Assembly: GCF_050624435.1 (NCBI RefSeq) | Contig: NW_027457644.1 | Span: forward strand, 495,501-559,500 | Source of the DNA: Tenrec ecaudatus | Taxonomy: Eukaryota; Chordata; Mammalia; Afrosoricida; Tenrecidae | Reading direction: 5' to 3' | Length of the DNA: 64,000 nt | The notes under the pieces: generated by a model | What the model was told of the DNA's origin: nothing | Seen by the model: the letters and a program-made list of their open reading frames with translations, nothing else | Databases searched by the model: none | In this document: positions 11,296-24,200 of the stretch, in pieces | How the letters are laid out: every line of letters starts with the position of its first letter | How positions within the stretch are numbered: position 1 is the first letter of the stretch | Position numbers and translations under genes: made by a program

Positions 11296-12055
11296 CTAGA
11301 GGATCCCTTGGCTTAGGCTAAGGCACTCCTAGGCTTAGGCTAAGGCTAGGGCTCCTCTAGCCTAAGGCTATGGCACCCCTAGGCTTAGGCTAGGGCACCC
11401 CTAGGCTTACGCTAGGGCACCCCTATGCTTAGGCTAGGGCACCCCAAGGCTTAGGCTCCGGCACCCCTAGTCTTAGCATAGGGCACCCCTAGGCTTAGGC
11501 TAAGGCTAAGGCTAGGGCTCCTCTAGCCTAAGGCTAGGGCACCACTAGGGTTAGGCTAGGGCACCCCTAGGCTTAGGCTAGGGCACCCCTAGGCTTAGGC
11601 TAGGGTACCCCTAGGCTTAGGCTAGGACACCCCTAGGCTTAGGCTAGGACATCCCTAGGCTTAGGCTAAGGCTAGGGCTCCCCTAGCCTAAGGCTAGGGC
11701 ACCCCTTGGCTTAGGCGAGGGGACCCCTAGGCTTAGGCTAGGGCACCCCTAGGCTTAGGGTAGGGCACCCCTAGGCTTTGGGTAGGGCACCCCTAGGCTT
11801 TGGGTAGGGCACCCCTAGGATTAGGCTAGGGCACGCCTAGGCTTAGACTAGGGCACCCCTAGGCTAAGGCTAGGGCACCCCTAGGCTTAGGCTAGGGCAA
11901 CCCTAGGCTTAGGCTAGGGCAGCCATAGGCTTAGGCTAAGGCTGGGCTCCTCTATCCTAAGGCCTGGACACCCCTAGGCTTAGGCTAAGGCCCCCCTAGG
12001 CTTAGGCTTGGGCACCCCTAGGGTTAGGCTAGGGCACCCCTAGGCTTAGGCTAGG

Positions 12056-12850
12056 TCTAGAGGATCCCTTGGCTTAGGCTAAGGCACCCCTAGGCTTAGG
12101 CTAAGGCTAGGTCACCCCTAGGCTTAGGCTATAGCACCACTAGGCTTAGGCTAGGGCACCCCTTGGCTTAGGCTAGGTCACCCCTAGGCTTAGGCTAAGG
12201 CTAGGTCACCTCTAGGCGTAGGCTAAGGCACCACTAGGCTTAGGCTAGGGCACCCCTAGGCTTAGGCTTAGGCAATCCTAGGCTTAGGCTAGGGCACCCC
12301 TAGGCTGAGGGTAGGGCACCCATAGGCTTAGGCTAAGGCTAGGGCTCCTCTAGCCTAAGGCTAGGGCACCCCTAGGCTTAGGCTAGGGCACCCCTAGGCT
12401 TAGGCTAGGGCAACCAAGGCTTCGGCTAAGGCGAGGACTCCCCTAGCCTAAGGCTAGGGTACCCCTAGGCTTAGGCTAGGGCACCCCTAGACTTAGGCTA
12501 GGGCACCCCTAGGCTTAGGCTAGGGCACCCCTAGGATTAGACTAAGGCTAGGGCTCCCCTAGACTAAGGCTAGGTCACCCCTGGGCTTAAGCTAGGGAAC
12601 CCCTAGATTTAGGCTATGGAGCCCCAAGGCTTACGCTAATGCTAGGGCTCCCCTAGCCTAACGCTCAGGCATCCCTAGCCTGGGCTAGGGCACCCATAGG
12701 CTTAGGCTAGGGCACCCCTAGGCTTAGGTTAGGGCACCCCTAGGCTTAGGTTAGGGCACCCCTAGGCTTAGGCTGGGGCTCCCGAAGGCTTAGGCTAAGG
12801 CTAGGGCTCCCCCAGACTAAGGCTAAGGTACCCCTAGGCTTAGGCTAGGG
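12056..12850 (+). repeat. 0.8-kb block reused at 51413 and 60801
   Basis: From the TCTAGAGG landmark to GCTAGGGCAC near 12850, this matches 51413-52207 at offset 39357 and 60801-61595 at offset 48745. Markers are CTATAGCACCAC, CAACCAAGGCTTCGG, CCCTGGGCTTAAGC, TAGATTTAGGCTATGGAGCC and CGCTCAGGCATCC. Past 12850 the left copy continues with CCCTAGACTTATGC, but the other two switch to the 661-type cassette. Confidence 0.86.
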
Positions 12851-13020
12851 CACCCCTAGACTTATGCTAGGGCACCCCTAGGCTTAGGCTAAGGCTAGGG
12901 CTCTTCTACCCTAACGCTAGGGCATCCCTAGCTTGGGCTAGGGCACCCGTAGGCTTATTCTAGGTCACCCCTAGGCTTAGGTAGGGAACCCCTAGGCTTA
13001 GGTTAGGGCACCCCTAGGCT
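12640..13020 (+). repeat. First, shorter member of a three-copy series with 14.38 and 16.73 kb
   Basis: Units CGCTAATGCTAGGG, AACGCTC, GGGCTCCCCCAGACTAAGG and TACCCTAACG recur in the same order near 14380-14755 and 16730-17105. Landmark spacing is 1735 bp from this copy (12056 to 13791) and 2352 bp for the next (13791 to 16143), so about 0.6 kb was gained or lost between the first and later members. Confidence 0.72.
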
Positions 13021-13084
13021 TAGGCTCGGGCACCCCTAGGCTTAGGCTAAGGCTACGGCTCCTCTAGCCTAAGGCTAGGGTACC

Positions 13085-15330
13085 CCTAGGCTTAGGTTAG
13101 GGCACCCGTAGGCTTAGGCTAGGGCACCCCATGGCATAGGATATGGCACCCATAGGCGTAGGCTATGGCTAGGGCTCAACTAGACTAAGGCTAGGGCACC
13201 CCTAGCCTTAGGCTTGGGCCCCCCTAGGCTTAGGCTAGGGCACTCCTAGGCTTAGGCTAAGGCAAGGGCTTAGCTAGCCTAAGGCTAGGGCACCCCTAGT
13301 CTTAGGCTAGGGCACCCCTAGGCTTAGGGTTGGGCACTCCTAGGCTTAGGCTAGGGCACCTCTAGGCTTAGGATAAGGCTAGGGCTCCCCTAGCCTAAGG
13401 CTAGGACACCCCTAGACTTAGGCGAGGGGACCCCTAGGCTTAGGCTAGGGCACACCTAGGCTTAGGCTTAGGCTAGGGCTCAGCTAGCCTAAGGCTAGGG
13501 CAAGCCTAGATTTAGGCTAGGGCACCCCTAGGCTTAGGGTAGGGCACCCCTAGGCTTTGGGTAGGGCACCCCTAGGATTAGACTAGGGCACCCCTAGGCT
13601 AAGGCTAGGGCACCCCTAGGCTTAGGCTAGGGCAACCCTAGGCTTAGGCTAGGGCAGCCATAGGCTTAGGCTAAGGCTGGGCTCCTCTATCCTAAGGCCT
13701 GGGCACCCCTAGGCTTAGGCTAGGGCACCCCTAGGCTTAGGCTAGGGCACCCCTAGGCTTAGGCTAGGGCACCCCTAGGCTTAGGCTAAGTCTAGAGGAT
13801 CCCTTGGCTTAGGCTAAGGCACCCCTAGGCTTAGGCTAAGGCTAGGTCACCCCCAGTCTTAGGCTATAGCACCAATAGGCTTAGGCTAGGGCACCCCTTG
13901 GCTTAGGCTAGGTCACCCCTAGGCTTAGGCTAAGACTAGGTCACCCCTAGGCGTAGGCTAAGGCACCACTAGGCTTAGGCTAGGGCACCCCTAGGCTTAG
14001 GCTTTGGCACTCCTAGGCTTAGGCTAGGGCACACCTAGGCTGAGGGTAGGGCACCCATAGGCTTAGGCTAAGGCTAGGGCTCCCCTAGCCTAAGGCTAGG
14101 GCACCCCTAAGCTTAGGCTAGGGCACCCCAAGGCTTCGGCTAACGCGAGGACTCCACTAGCCTAAGGCTAGGGTACCCCTAGGCTTAGGCTAGGGCAGCC
14201 CTAGACTTAGGCTAGGGCACCCCTAGGCTTAGGCTAGGGCACCCCTAGTCGTAGGCTAGGGCACCCCTAGGCTTAGACTAAGGCTAGGGCTCCCCTAGCC
14301 TAAGGCTAAGTCACCCCTGGGCTTAAGCTAGGGAACCCCTAGATTTAGGCTAGGGAGCCCCAAGGCTTACGCTAATGCTAGGGCTCCCCTAGCCTAACGC
14401 TCGGGCATCCCTAGCCTGGGCTAGAGCACCCATAGGCTTAGGCTAGGGCACCCCTAGGCTTAGGTAGGGAACCCCTAGGCTTAGGTTAGGGCACCCTAGG
14501 CTTAGGCTGGGCCTCCCCAAGGCTTAGGCTAAGGATAGGGCTCCCCCAGACTAAGGCTAAGGTACCCCTAGGCTTAGGCTAGGGCACCCTTAGACTTAGG
14601 CTAGTGCACCCCTAGTCTTAGCCTAAGGCTAGGGCTCCTCTACCCTAACGGTAGGGCATCCCTAGCCTGGGCTAGGGCACCCGTAGGTTTATTCTATGGC
14701 ACCCCTAGGCTTAGGTAGGGAACCCCTAGGCTTAGGTTAGGGCACCCCTAGCCTTAGGCTTGGGCCCCCCTAGGCTTAGGCTAGGGCACTCCTAGGCTTA
14801 GGCTAAGGAAAGGGCTCAGCTAGCCTAAGGCTAGGGCACCCCTAGGCTTAGGCTAGGGCACCCCTAGGCTTAGGGTTGGACACTCCAAGGCTTAGGTTAG
14901 GGCACCCGTAGGCTTAGGATAAGGCTAGGGCTCCCCTAGCCTAAGGCTAGGACACCCCTAGGCTTAGGCTACGGCACCCCTAGGCTTAGGCTCGGGCACC
15001 CCTAGGCTTAGGCTAGGGCACCCCTAGGCTTAGGCTAGTGCACCCCTAGGCTTAGGCTAGGGCACCCCTAGGCTTACGCTAGGGCACTCCTAAGCTTAGG
15101 CTAGGGCACCCCTAGTCTTAGACTAGGGCACCCCTAGGCTTAGGCTAAGGCTAGGGCTCCCCTAGCGTAAGGCTAGGGCACCCCTAGGCTTAGGCTAGGG
15201 CACCCCTTGGCTTAGGCTAGGTCACCCCTAGGCTTAGGCTAGGGCACCCCTAGACTTAGGCTAAGGCTAGGGCTCAGCCTGCCTAAGGCTAGGGCACCCC
15301 TAGGATTAGGGTAGGGCACCCCTAGGCTTA
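13085..15330 (+). repeat. 2.35-kb tandem duplication, left copy
   Basis: This matches 15437-17680 at offset 2352, dropping to 2351 after about 14505 because of one base (GCTGGGCCTCCCC here, GCTGGGCTCCCC there). Shared private units include CCATGGCATAGGATA, AGGGCTCAACTAGAC, CCCCCAGTCTTAGG, TTATTCTATGGC and AGGAAAGGGCTCAGC. Very few base differences are visible. The match ends where this copy has TTATGCTAGGACACCCG and the right copy has TTAGGCTAGGGCACATC. Confidence 0.9.
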
Positions 15331-15436
15331 TGCTAGGACACCCGTAGGCTTAGGCTAGGGCACCCCTAGTCTTAGCCTAGGGCACCCCTAGGCTTAGGCT
15401 AAGGCTAGGGCTCCCCTAGCCTAAGGCTAGGGCACC

Positions 15437-17680
15437 CCTAGGCTTAGGTTAGGGCACCCGTAGGCTTAGGCTAGGGCACCCCATGGCATAGGATAGGGCA
15501 CCCGTAGGCGTAGGCTATGGCTAGGGCTCAACTAGACTAAGGCTAGGGCACCCCTAGCCTTAGGCTTTGGCCCCCCTAGGCTTAGGCTAGGGCACTCCTA
15601 GGCTTAGGCTAAGGCAAGGGCTTAGCTAGCCTAAGGCTAGGGCACCCCTAGTCTTAGGCTAGGGCACCCCTAGGCTTAGGGTTGGGCACTCCTAGGCTTA
15701 GGCTAGGGCACCTCTAGGCTTAGGATAAGGCTAGGGCTCCCCTAGCCTAAGGCTAGGACACCCCTAGACTTAGGCGAGGGGACCCCTAGGCTTAGGCTAG
15801 GGCACACCTAGGCTTAGGCTTAGGCTAGGGCTCAGCTAGCCTAAGGCTAGGGCAAGCCTAGATTTAGGCTAGGGCACCCCTAGGCTTAGGGTAGGGCACC
15901 CCTAGGCTTTGGGTAGGGCACCCCTAGGATTAGACTAGGGCACCCCTAGGCTAAGGCTAGGGCACCCCTAGGCTTAGGCTAGGGCAACCCTAGGCTTAGG
16001 CTAGGGCAGCCATAGGCTTAGGCTAAGGCTGGGCTCCTCTATCCTAAGGCCTGGGCACCCCTAGGCTTAGGCTAGGGCACCCCTAGGCTTAGGCTAGGAC
16101 ACCCCTAGGCTTAGGCTAGGGCACCCCTAGGCTTAGGCTAAGTCTAGAGGATCCCTTGGCTTAGGCTAAGGCACCCCTAGGCTTAGGCTAAGGCTAGGTC
16201 ACCCCCAGTCTTAGGCTATAGCACCAATAGGCTTAGGCTAGGGCACCCCTTGGCTTAGGCTAGGTCACCCCTAGGCTTAGGCTAAGACTAGGTCACCCCT
16301 AGGCGTAGGCTAAGGCACCACTAGGCTTAGGCTAGGGCACCCCTAGGCTTAGGCTTTGGCACTCCTAGGCTTAGGCTAGGGCACACCTAGGCTGAGGGTA
16401 GGGCACCCATAGGCTTAGGCTAAGGCTAGGGCTCCCCTAGCCTAAGGCTAGGGCACCCCTAAGCTTAGGCTAGGGCACCCCAAGGCTTCGGCTAAGGCGA
16501 GGACTCCACTAGCCTAAGGCTAGGGTACCCCTAGGCTTAGGCTAGGGCAGCCCTAGACTTAGGCTAGGGCACCCCTAGGCTTAGGCTAGGGCACCCCTAG
16601 GCTTAGGCTAGGGCACCCCTAGGCTTAGACTAAGGCTAGGGCTCCCCTAGCCTAAGGCTAAGTCACCCCTGGGCTTAAGCTAGGCAACCCCTAGATTTAG
16701 GCTAGGGAGCCCCAAGGCTTACGCTAATGCTAGGGCTCCCCTAGCCTAACGCTCGGGCATCCCTAGCCTGGGCTAGGGCACCCATAGGCTTAGGCTAGGG
16801 CACCCCTAGGCTTAGGTAGGGAACCCCTAGGCTTAGGTTAGGGCACCCTAGGCTTAGGCTGGGCTCCCCAAGGCTTAGGCTAAGGATAGGGCTCCCCCAG
16901 ACTAAGGCTAAGGTACCCCTAGGCTTAGGCTAGGGCACCCTTAGACTTAGGCTAGTGCACCCCTAGTCTTAGGCTAAGGCTAGGGCTCCTCTACCCTAAC
17001 GGTAGGGCATCCCTAGCCTGGGCTAGGGCACCCGTAGGCTTATTCTATGGCACCCCTAGGCTTAGGTAGGGAACCCCTAGGCTTAGGTTAGGGCACCCCT
17101 AGCCTTAGGCTTGGGCCCCCCTAGGCTTAGGCTAGGGCACTCCTAGGCTTAGGCTAAGGAAAGGGCTCAGCTAGCCTAAGGCTAGGGCACCCCTAGGCTT
17201 AGGCTAGGGCACCCCTAGGCTTAGGGTTGGACACTCCAAGGCTTAGGTTAGGGCACCCGTAGGCTTAGGATAAGGCTAGGGCTCCCCTAGCCTAAGGCTA
17301 GGACACCCCTAGGCTTAGGCTACGGCACCCCTAGGCTTAGGCTCGGGCACCCCTAGGCTTAGGCTAGGGCACCCCTAGGCTTAGGCTAGTGCACCCCTAG
17401 GCTTAGGCTAGGGCACCCCTAGGCTTATGCTAGGGCACTCCTAAGCTTAGGCTAGGGCACCCCTAGTCTTAGGCTAGGGCACCCCTAGGCTTAGGCTAAG
17501 GCTAGGGCTCCCCTAGCGTAAGGCTAGGGCACCCCTAGGCTTAGGCTAGGGCACCCCTTGGCTTAGGCTAGGTCACCCCTAGGCTTAGGCTAGGGCACCC
17601 CTAGACTTAGGCTAAGGCTAGGGCTCAGCCTGCCTAAGGCTAGGGCACCCCTAGGATTAGGGTAGGGCACCCCTAGGCTT
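15437..17680 (+). repeat. 2.35-kb tandem duplication, right copy
   Basis: Direct head-to-tail neighbour of 13085-15330, with about 100 bp between the matched parts. The near-identity suggests a recent event independent of the large right-hand duplications, since this pair is not found elsewhere in the window. Confidence 0.9.
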
Positions 17681-17820
17681 AGGCTAGGGCACATCTAGGC
17701 TTAGGCTAGGGCACACCTAGGCTTAGGCTAAGGCTAGGTCTCCACTAGACTAAGGCTAGGGCACCCCTAGGCTTAGGCTAGGGCACCCCTAGGCTTAGGC
17801 TAGGGCTCCCCTAGGCTTAG

Positions 17821-17950
17821 GCTGGGGCACCCCTAGGCTTAGGCTAAGGCTCGGGCACCCTAGACTATGGCTAATGTACCCCTAGGCTTAGGCTAGGGCA
17901 CCCCTAGACTTAGGCTAGGGCACCACTTGGCTTAGGCTAGGGCACCCCTA
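17821..17950 (+). repeat. Local duplication, period about 483 bp
   Basis: The short unit CACCCTAGACTATGGCTAA (a truncated monomer) and its neighbours occur here and at about 18304-18433, 483 bp downstream. One copy reads GCTCGGGCACC and the other GCTTGGGCACC. Confidence 0.75.
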
Positions 17951-19179
17951 GGCTTAGGCTAAGGCTAGGGCTCCTCTAGCCTAACGCTAGGGCATCCCTA
18001 GCCTGGGCTAGGGCACCCGTAGGCTTATTCTAGGGCACCCCTAGGTTTAGGTAGGGAACCCCTAGGCTTAGGTTATGGCACCCCAAGGCATAGGCTTGGG
18101 CACCCCTAGACTTAAGCTAGGGCACCCCTAGGCTTAGGCTAGGGCACCCCTAGTCTTAGACAAAGGCTAGGGCTCCCATAGCCTAAGGCTAGGTCACCCC
18201 TAGGCTTAGGCTAGGGAACCCCTAGGTTCAGGCTAGGGCTCCCCAAGGCTTACGCTAAGGCTAGGGCTCCCCTAGCCTAAGGTTAGGGCACCCGTAGGCT
18301 TAGGCTGGGGCACCCCTAGGCTTAGGCTAAGGCTTGGGCACCCTAGACTATGGCTAAGGTACCCCTAGGCTTAGGCTAGGGCACCCCTAGACTTAGGCTA
18401 GGGCACCCCTTGGCTTAGGCTAGGGCACCCCTAGGCTTAGGCTAGGGCACTCCTAAGCTTAGGCTAAGGCAAGGGCTCAGCTAGCCTAAGGCTAGGGCAC
18501 CCCTAGGCTTAGGATAAGGCTAGGGCTCCCCTAGCCTAAGGCTAGGACACCCCTAGGCTTAAGCTATGGCACCCCTAGGCTTACGCTCGGGCACCCCTAG
18601 GCTTAGGCTCGGGCACCCCTAGCCTTAGGCAAGGGCACCCCTAGGCTTAGGCTAGGGCACCCCTAAGCTTACGCTAGGGCACCCCTAAGCTAAGGCTTGG
18701 GCACCCCTAGTCTTAGGCTAGGGCACCCCTAGGCTAATGCTAAGGCAAGGGCTCCCCTAGCCTAAGGCTAGGGCACCGCTAGGCTTAGGCTAGGGCACCC
18801 CTTGGCTTAGGCTAGGGTACCCCTAGGTTTAGGCTAGGGCACCCCTAGACTTATGCTAAGGATAGGGCTCAGCTAGCCTAAGGCTAGGGCACTCCTAGGC
18901 TTAGGCTTAGGCTAGGGCTCAGCTAGCCTAAGGCTAAGGCAAGCCTAGACTTAGGATAGGGAACCCCTAGGCTTAGGGAAGGGGACCCCTAGCCTTTGGG
19001 TAGGGCACCCCTAGGATTAGGCTAGGGCACGCCTAGGTTTCGGCTAGGGCACCCCCAGGCTAAGGCTAGGGCACCCCTAGGCTTAGGCTAGGGCAACCCT
19101 AGGCTTAGGCTAGGGCAGCCATAGGCTTAGGCTAAGGCTGGGCTCCTCTATCCTAAGGCCTGGGCACCCCTAGGCTTAG

Positions 19180-19407
19180 GCTAAGGCACCCCTAGGCTTA
19201 GGCTAGGGCACCCTTAGGCTTAGGCTAGGGCACCCCTAGGCTTAGGCTAAGTCTAGAGGATCCCTAGGCTTAGGCTTAGGCTAAGGCACCCCTAGGCTTG
19301 GGCTAAGGCTAGGTCACCCCTAGGCTTAGGCTAAGGCACCACTAGGCTTAGGCTAGGGCACCCCTAGGCTTAGGCTAGTGCACCCCTAGGCTTAGGCTAA
19401 GGCTAGG
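19180..19407 (+). repeat. Local duplication, period 1445 bp
   Basis: This matches 20625-20852, including the TCTAGAGGATCC landmark followed by CTAGGCT, the additional GGCTTAGGCTAAGGC, the GCTTGGGCTA unit and the GCTAGTGCACC unit. A few substitutions separate the copies, for example GGCTTAGGC against GGCTCAGGC. Confidence 0.78.
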
Positions 19408-19549
19408 TCACCCCTAGGCGTAGGCTAAGGCACCACTAGGCTTAGGCTAGGGCACCCCTAGGCTTAGGCTTTGGCACTCCTAGGCTTAGGCAAGGGCACC
19501 CTAGGCTGAGGCTAGGGCACCCATAGGCTTAGGCTAAGGCTAGGGCACC

Positions 19550-20400
19550 CCTAGTCATAGGCTATGGCACCCCTTGGCTTAGGCTATGGCACCCCAAGGC
19601 TTAGGCTAAGGCTAGGGCTCCTCTTGCCTAACGCTAGGGTATCCCTAGCCTGGGCTAGGGCACCCGTAGGCTTATTTTAGGGCACCCCTAGGCTTAGGTT
19701 AGGGCACCCCTAGGCTTAGGCTGTGGCACCCCTAGGATTAGGCTAAGTCTAGGGCTCCTCTAGACTAAGGCTAGGGTACCCCTAGGCTTAGGCTAGGGCA
19801 ACCCTATACTTAGGCTAGGGCACCCCTAGGCTTAGGCTAGGGCAGCCGTAGTCTTAGACTAAGGCTAGGGCTCCCATAGCCTAAGGCAAGGTCACCCCTA
19901 GGCTTAGGCTAGGTAACCCCTAGGTTTAGGCTAGGGCGCCCCAAGGCTTACGCTAAGGCTAGGGCTCCCCTAGCCTAAGGTTAGGGCACCCCTAGGCTTA
20001 GGCTAGGGCACCCCTAGGCTTAGGCTAGGACACCCGTAGGCTTAGGCTAGGGCACCCCTAGTCTTAGGCTAGGGCACCCCTAGGCTTAGGCTATAGCTAG
20101 GGCTCCCCTAGCCTAAGGCTAGGGCACCCCTAGGCTTAGGCTAGGCACTCCTAGGCTTAGGCTAAGGCAAGGGCTCAGCTAGCCTAAGGCTAGGGCACCC
20201 CAAGGCTTAGGGTTGGGCACCCCTAGGCTTAGGCTACAGCACTCCTAGGCTTAGGATAAGGCTAGGCCTCCCCTAGCCTAAGGCTAGGACACCCCTAGGC
20301 TTAGGCTACGGCACCCCTAGGCTTAGGCTCGGGCACCCCTAAGTTTAGGCTAGGGCACCCCTAGGCTTAGGCTAGGGCACCCCATGGCTTAGGATAGGGC
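19550..20400 (+). repeat. 1.74-kb-period duplication, left copy
   Basis: This matches 21294-22145 at offset 1744 (1743 toward the end). Shared private units are CCTCTTGCCTAACG, TTATTTTAGGGC, CTGTGGCACC, ACCCTATACTTAGG, GGTAACCCCTAGG, CTAGGCACTCC and TAGGCCTCCCC. Part of it (the GGCGCCCCAAGG section) also recurs near 20510 and 22500. Confidence 0.85.
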
Positions 20401-21293
20401 ACCCTTAGGCTTCGGCTAGGGCACCCCTAGGCTTAGGCTAGGGCACTCCTAGGCTTAGGCTAAGGGAAGGGCTCAGCTAGCCTAAGGCTAGGGCACCCCT
20501 AGGTTTAGGCTAGGGCGCCCCAAGGCTTACGCTAAGGCTAGGGCTCCCCTAGCCTAAGGTTAGGGCACCCCTAGGCTTAGGCTAGGGCACCCCTAGGCTT
20601 AGGCTAGGACACCCCTAGGCTTAGGCTAAGGCACCCCTAGGCTTAGGCTAGGGCACCCTTAGGCTTCGGCTAGGGCACCCCTAGGCTTAGGCTAAGTCTA
20701 GAGGATCCCTAGGCTCAGGCTTAGGCTAAGGCACCCCTAGGCTTGGGCTATGGCTAGGTCACCCCTAGGCTTAGGCTAAGGCACCACTAGGCTTAGGCTA
20801 GGGCACCCCTAGGGTTAGGCTAGTGCACCCCTAGGCTTAGGCTAAGGCTAGGGCTCCACTAGACTAAGGCTAGGGCACCCCTAGCCTTAGGCTAGGGCAT
20901 CCCTAGGCTTAGGCTAGGGCACTCCTAGGCTTAGGCTAAGGCAAGGGCTCAGCTAGCCTAAGGCTAGGGCACCCCTAGGCTTAGGCTATGGCACCCCTAG
21001 GCTTAGGGTAGGGCACTCCTAGGCTAAGGCTAGGGCACCCCTAGGCTTAGGATAAGGCTAGGGCTCCCCTAGCCTAAGGCAAGGACACCCCTAGGCTTAG
21101 GCTATGGCACCCCTAGGCTTACGCTCGGGCACCCCTAGGCTTAGGCTCGAGCACCCCTAGCCTTAGGCTAGGGCACCCCTAGGCTTAGGCTAGGGCACCC
21201 CTAGGCTTAGGCTAGGGCACCCCTAAGCTTAGGCTAGGGCACCCCTAGTCTTAGGCTAGGGCACCCCTAGGCTAAGGCTAAGGCTAGGGCACC

Positions 21294-22145
21294 CCTAGAC
21301 ATAGGCTAGGGCACCCCTTGGCTTAGGCTATGGCACCCCAAGGCTTAGGCTAAGGCTAGGGCTCCTCTTGCCTAACGCTAGGGCATCCCTAGCCTGGGCT
21401 AGGGCACCCGTAGGCTTATTTTAGGGCACCCCTAGGCTTAGGTTAGGGCACCCCTAGGCTTAGGCTGTGGCACCCCTAGGCTTAGGCTAAGGCTAGGGCT
21501 CCTCTAGACTAAGGTTAGGGTACCCCTAGGCTTAGGCTAGGGCAACCCTATACTTAGGCTAGGGCACCCCTAGGCTTAGGCTAGGGCAGCCCTAGGCTTA
21601 GACTAAGGCTAGGGCTCCCATAGCCTAAGGCAATGTCACCCCTAGGCTTAGGCTAGGTAACCCCTAGGTTTAGGCTAGGGCGCCCCAAGGCTTACGCTAA
21701 GGCTAGGGCTCCCCTAGCCTAAGGTTAGGGCACCCCTAGGCTTAGGCTAGGGCACCCCTAGGCTTAGGCTAGGACACCCGTAGGCTTAGGCTAGGGCACC
21801 CCTAGTCTTAGGCTAGGGCACCCCTAGGCTTAGGCTAAGGCTAGGGCTCCCCTAGCCTAAGGCTAGGGCACCCCTAGGCTTAGGCTAGGCACTCCTAGGC
21901 TTATGCTAAGGCAAGGGCTCAGCTAGCCTAAGGCTAGGGCACCCCAAGGCTTAGTGTTCGGCACTCCTAGGCATAGGCTACGGCACTCCTAGGCTTAGGA
22001 TAAGGCTAGGCCTCCCCTAGCCTAAGGCTAGGACACCCCTAGGCTTAGGCTACGTCACCCCTAGGCTTAGGCTCGGGCACCCCTAGGCTTAGGCTAGGGC
22101 ACCCCTAGGCTTAGGCTAGGGCACCCCATGGCTTAGGATAGGGCA
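21294..22145 (+). repeat. 1.74-kb-period duplication, right copy
   Basis: Copy of 19550-20400 with more substitutions than the right-hand duplications show (for example TTAGTGTTCGGC against TTAGGGTTGGGC). It is followed by ATCCGTAGGCGTAGG where the left copy has CCCTTAGGCTTCGG. Confidence 0.85.
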
Positions 22146-23730
22146 TCCGTAGGCGTAGGCTAAGGCTAGGGCTCCACTAGACTAAGGCTAGGGCACCCCT
22201 AGCCTTAGGCTAGGGCACCCCTAGGCTTATGCTAGGGCACTCCTAGGCTTAGGCTAAGGCAAGGGCTCAGCTAGCCTAAGGCTAGGGCACCCCTAGGCTT
22301 AGGCTAGGGCACCCCTAGGCTTAGGGTAGGGCACTCCTAGGCTAAGGCTAGGACACCCCTAGGCTTAGGCTATGGCACCCCTAGGCTTAGGCTAGGGCAC
22401 CCCTAGGCTTAGGCTAGGGCAGCCCTAGGCTTAGACTAAGGCTAGGGCTCCCCTAGCCTAAGGCAAGATCACCCCTAGGCTTAAGCTAGGTAACCCCTAG
22501 GTTTAGGCTAGGGCGCCCCAAGGCTTACGCTAAGGCTAGGGCTCCCCTAGGCTAAGGTTAGGGCACCCCTAGGCTTAGGCTAGGGCACCCCTAGGCTTAC
22601 GCTAGGACACCCGTAGGCTTAGGCTAGGGCACCCCTAGTCTTAGGCTAGGGCACCCCTAGGCTTAGGCTAAGGCTAGGGCTCCCCTAGCCTAAGGCTAGG
22701 GCACCCCTAGGCTTAGGCTAGGGCACCCCTAAGCTTAGGCTAGGGCACCCCATGGCTTAGGATAGGGCACCCTTAGGCGTACGCTATGGCTAGGGCTCCA
22801 CTAGACTAAGGCTAGGGCACCCCTAGCCTTAGGCTAGGGCACCCCTAGGCTTAGGCTAGGCACTCCTAGGCTTAGGCTAAGGCAAGGGCTCAGCTAGCCT
22901 AAGGCTAGGGCACCCCTAGGCTTAGGGTTGGGCACTCCTAGGCTTAGGCTACAGCACTCCTAGGCTTAGGATAAGGCTAGGCCTCCCCTAGCCTAAGGCT
23001 AGGACACCCCTAGGCTTAGGCTACTGCACCCCTAGGCTTAGGCTCGGGCACCCCTAGGCTAAGGCTAGGGCTCCTCTAGCCTAACGCTAGGGCATCCCTA
23101 GGCTTGGGCTAGGGAATCCCTAGGCTTAGGCTAGGTCACCCCTAGCCTTGGGCTAGGGCACCCCTAAGCTTAGGCTAGGGCACCCTAGGCTTAGGCTAGG
23201 GCACCCCTAGGCTTAGGTAGGGTACCCCTAGGCTTAGGCTAGGGCACCCCTAGACTTTGGCTAGGGCATCCATAGGCTTAGGCTAGGGCACCCCCAGGCT
23301 TAGGCTAAGGATAGGGCTCCTCTAGCCTAACGCTAGGGCATCCCTAGGCCTGGGCTACGGCACCCCTAGGTTTAGACTAGGGCAACCCTAGGCTTAGACT
23401 AAGGCTTGGTCTCCCCTTGCCTAAGGCTAGGTCACCCCTAGGCTTAGGCTAGGGAACCCCTAGTTTTAGGCTAGGGCGCCCCAAGGCTTATGCTAAGGCT
23501 AGGGCTCCCCTAGCCTAAGGTTAGGGCACCCCTTGGCTTAGGCTAGGGCACCCCTAGGCTTAAGCTAGGACACACGTAAGCTTAGGCTAGGGCACCCCTA
23601 GTCTTAGGATACGGCACCCTAGGCTTAGGCTAAGGCTAGGGCTCCCCTAGCCTAAGGCCTGGGCACCCCTAGGCTTAGGCTAGGGCACCCCTAGGCGTAG
23701 GCTAGGGCACCCCATGGCTTAGGATAGGGC

Positions 23731-23830
23731 ACCCCTAAGCTTAGGCTAGGGTACCCCTAGGCTTAGGCTAACGCTAGGGCTCCCCTTGCCTAACCCTAGG
23801 GCACCCCTAGGCTTAGGTTAGGGCACCCCT
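23731..23830 (+). repeat. Short local duplication, period about 392 bp
   Basis: The units CCCTAAGCTTAGG, GGGTACCCC, GGCTAACGCTAGGG and CCCCTTGCCTAACCCTAGGG recur in the same order at about 24123-24222. Confidence 0.78.
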
Positions 23831-23895
23831 AGGCGTAGGCTAGGGCACCCCATGGCTTAGGATAGGGCACGCCTAGGCTTAGGCTAAGGCTAGGG

Positions 23896-24200
23896 CTCCA
23901 GTAGACTAAGGCTAGGGCACCCCTAGCCTTAGGCTAGGGAACCCCTAGGCTTAGGCTAGGGCAACCCTAGGCTTATGCTAGGGTACCCCTAGGCTTAGGC
24001 TAGGGCTCCCCTAGGCTTAGGTTAAGGCTAGGGCTCCCATAATCTAAGGCTAGGGCACCCCTAGGCTTAGGCTAGAGCACCCCTAGGCTTAGGCTAGGGC
24101 ACCCCTAGGCTTAGGCTAGGGCACCCCTAAGCTTAGGCTAGGGTACCCCTAGGCTTAGGCTAACGCTAGGGCTCCCCTTGCCTAACCCTAGGGCACCCCT
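23896..24200 (+). repeat. Duplication at offset 1664
   Basis: This matches 25560-25864. Diagnostic units are GGGAACCCCTAGG, CTTATGCTAGGGTAC, CTCCCATAATCTAAGG and CTAGAGCACC. Several substitutions separate the copies (GGGCAACCC against GGGCAACAC; GGTACCCC against GGTACACC), so it is older than the right-hand blocks. Confidence 0.8.
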
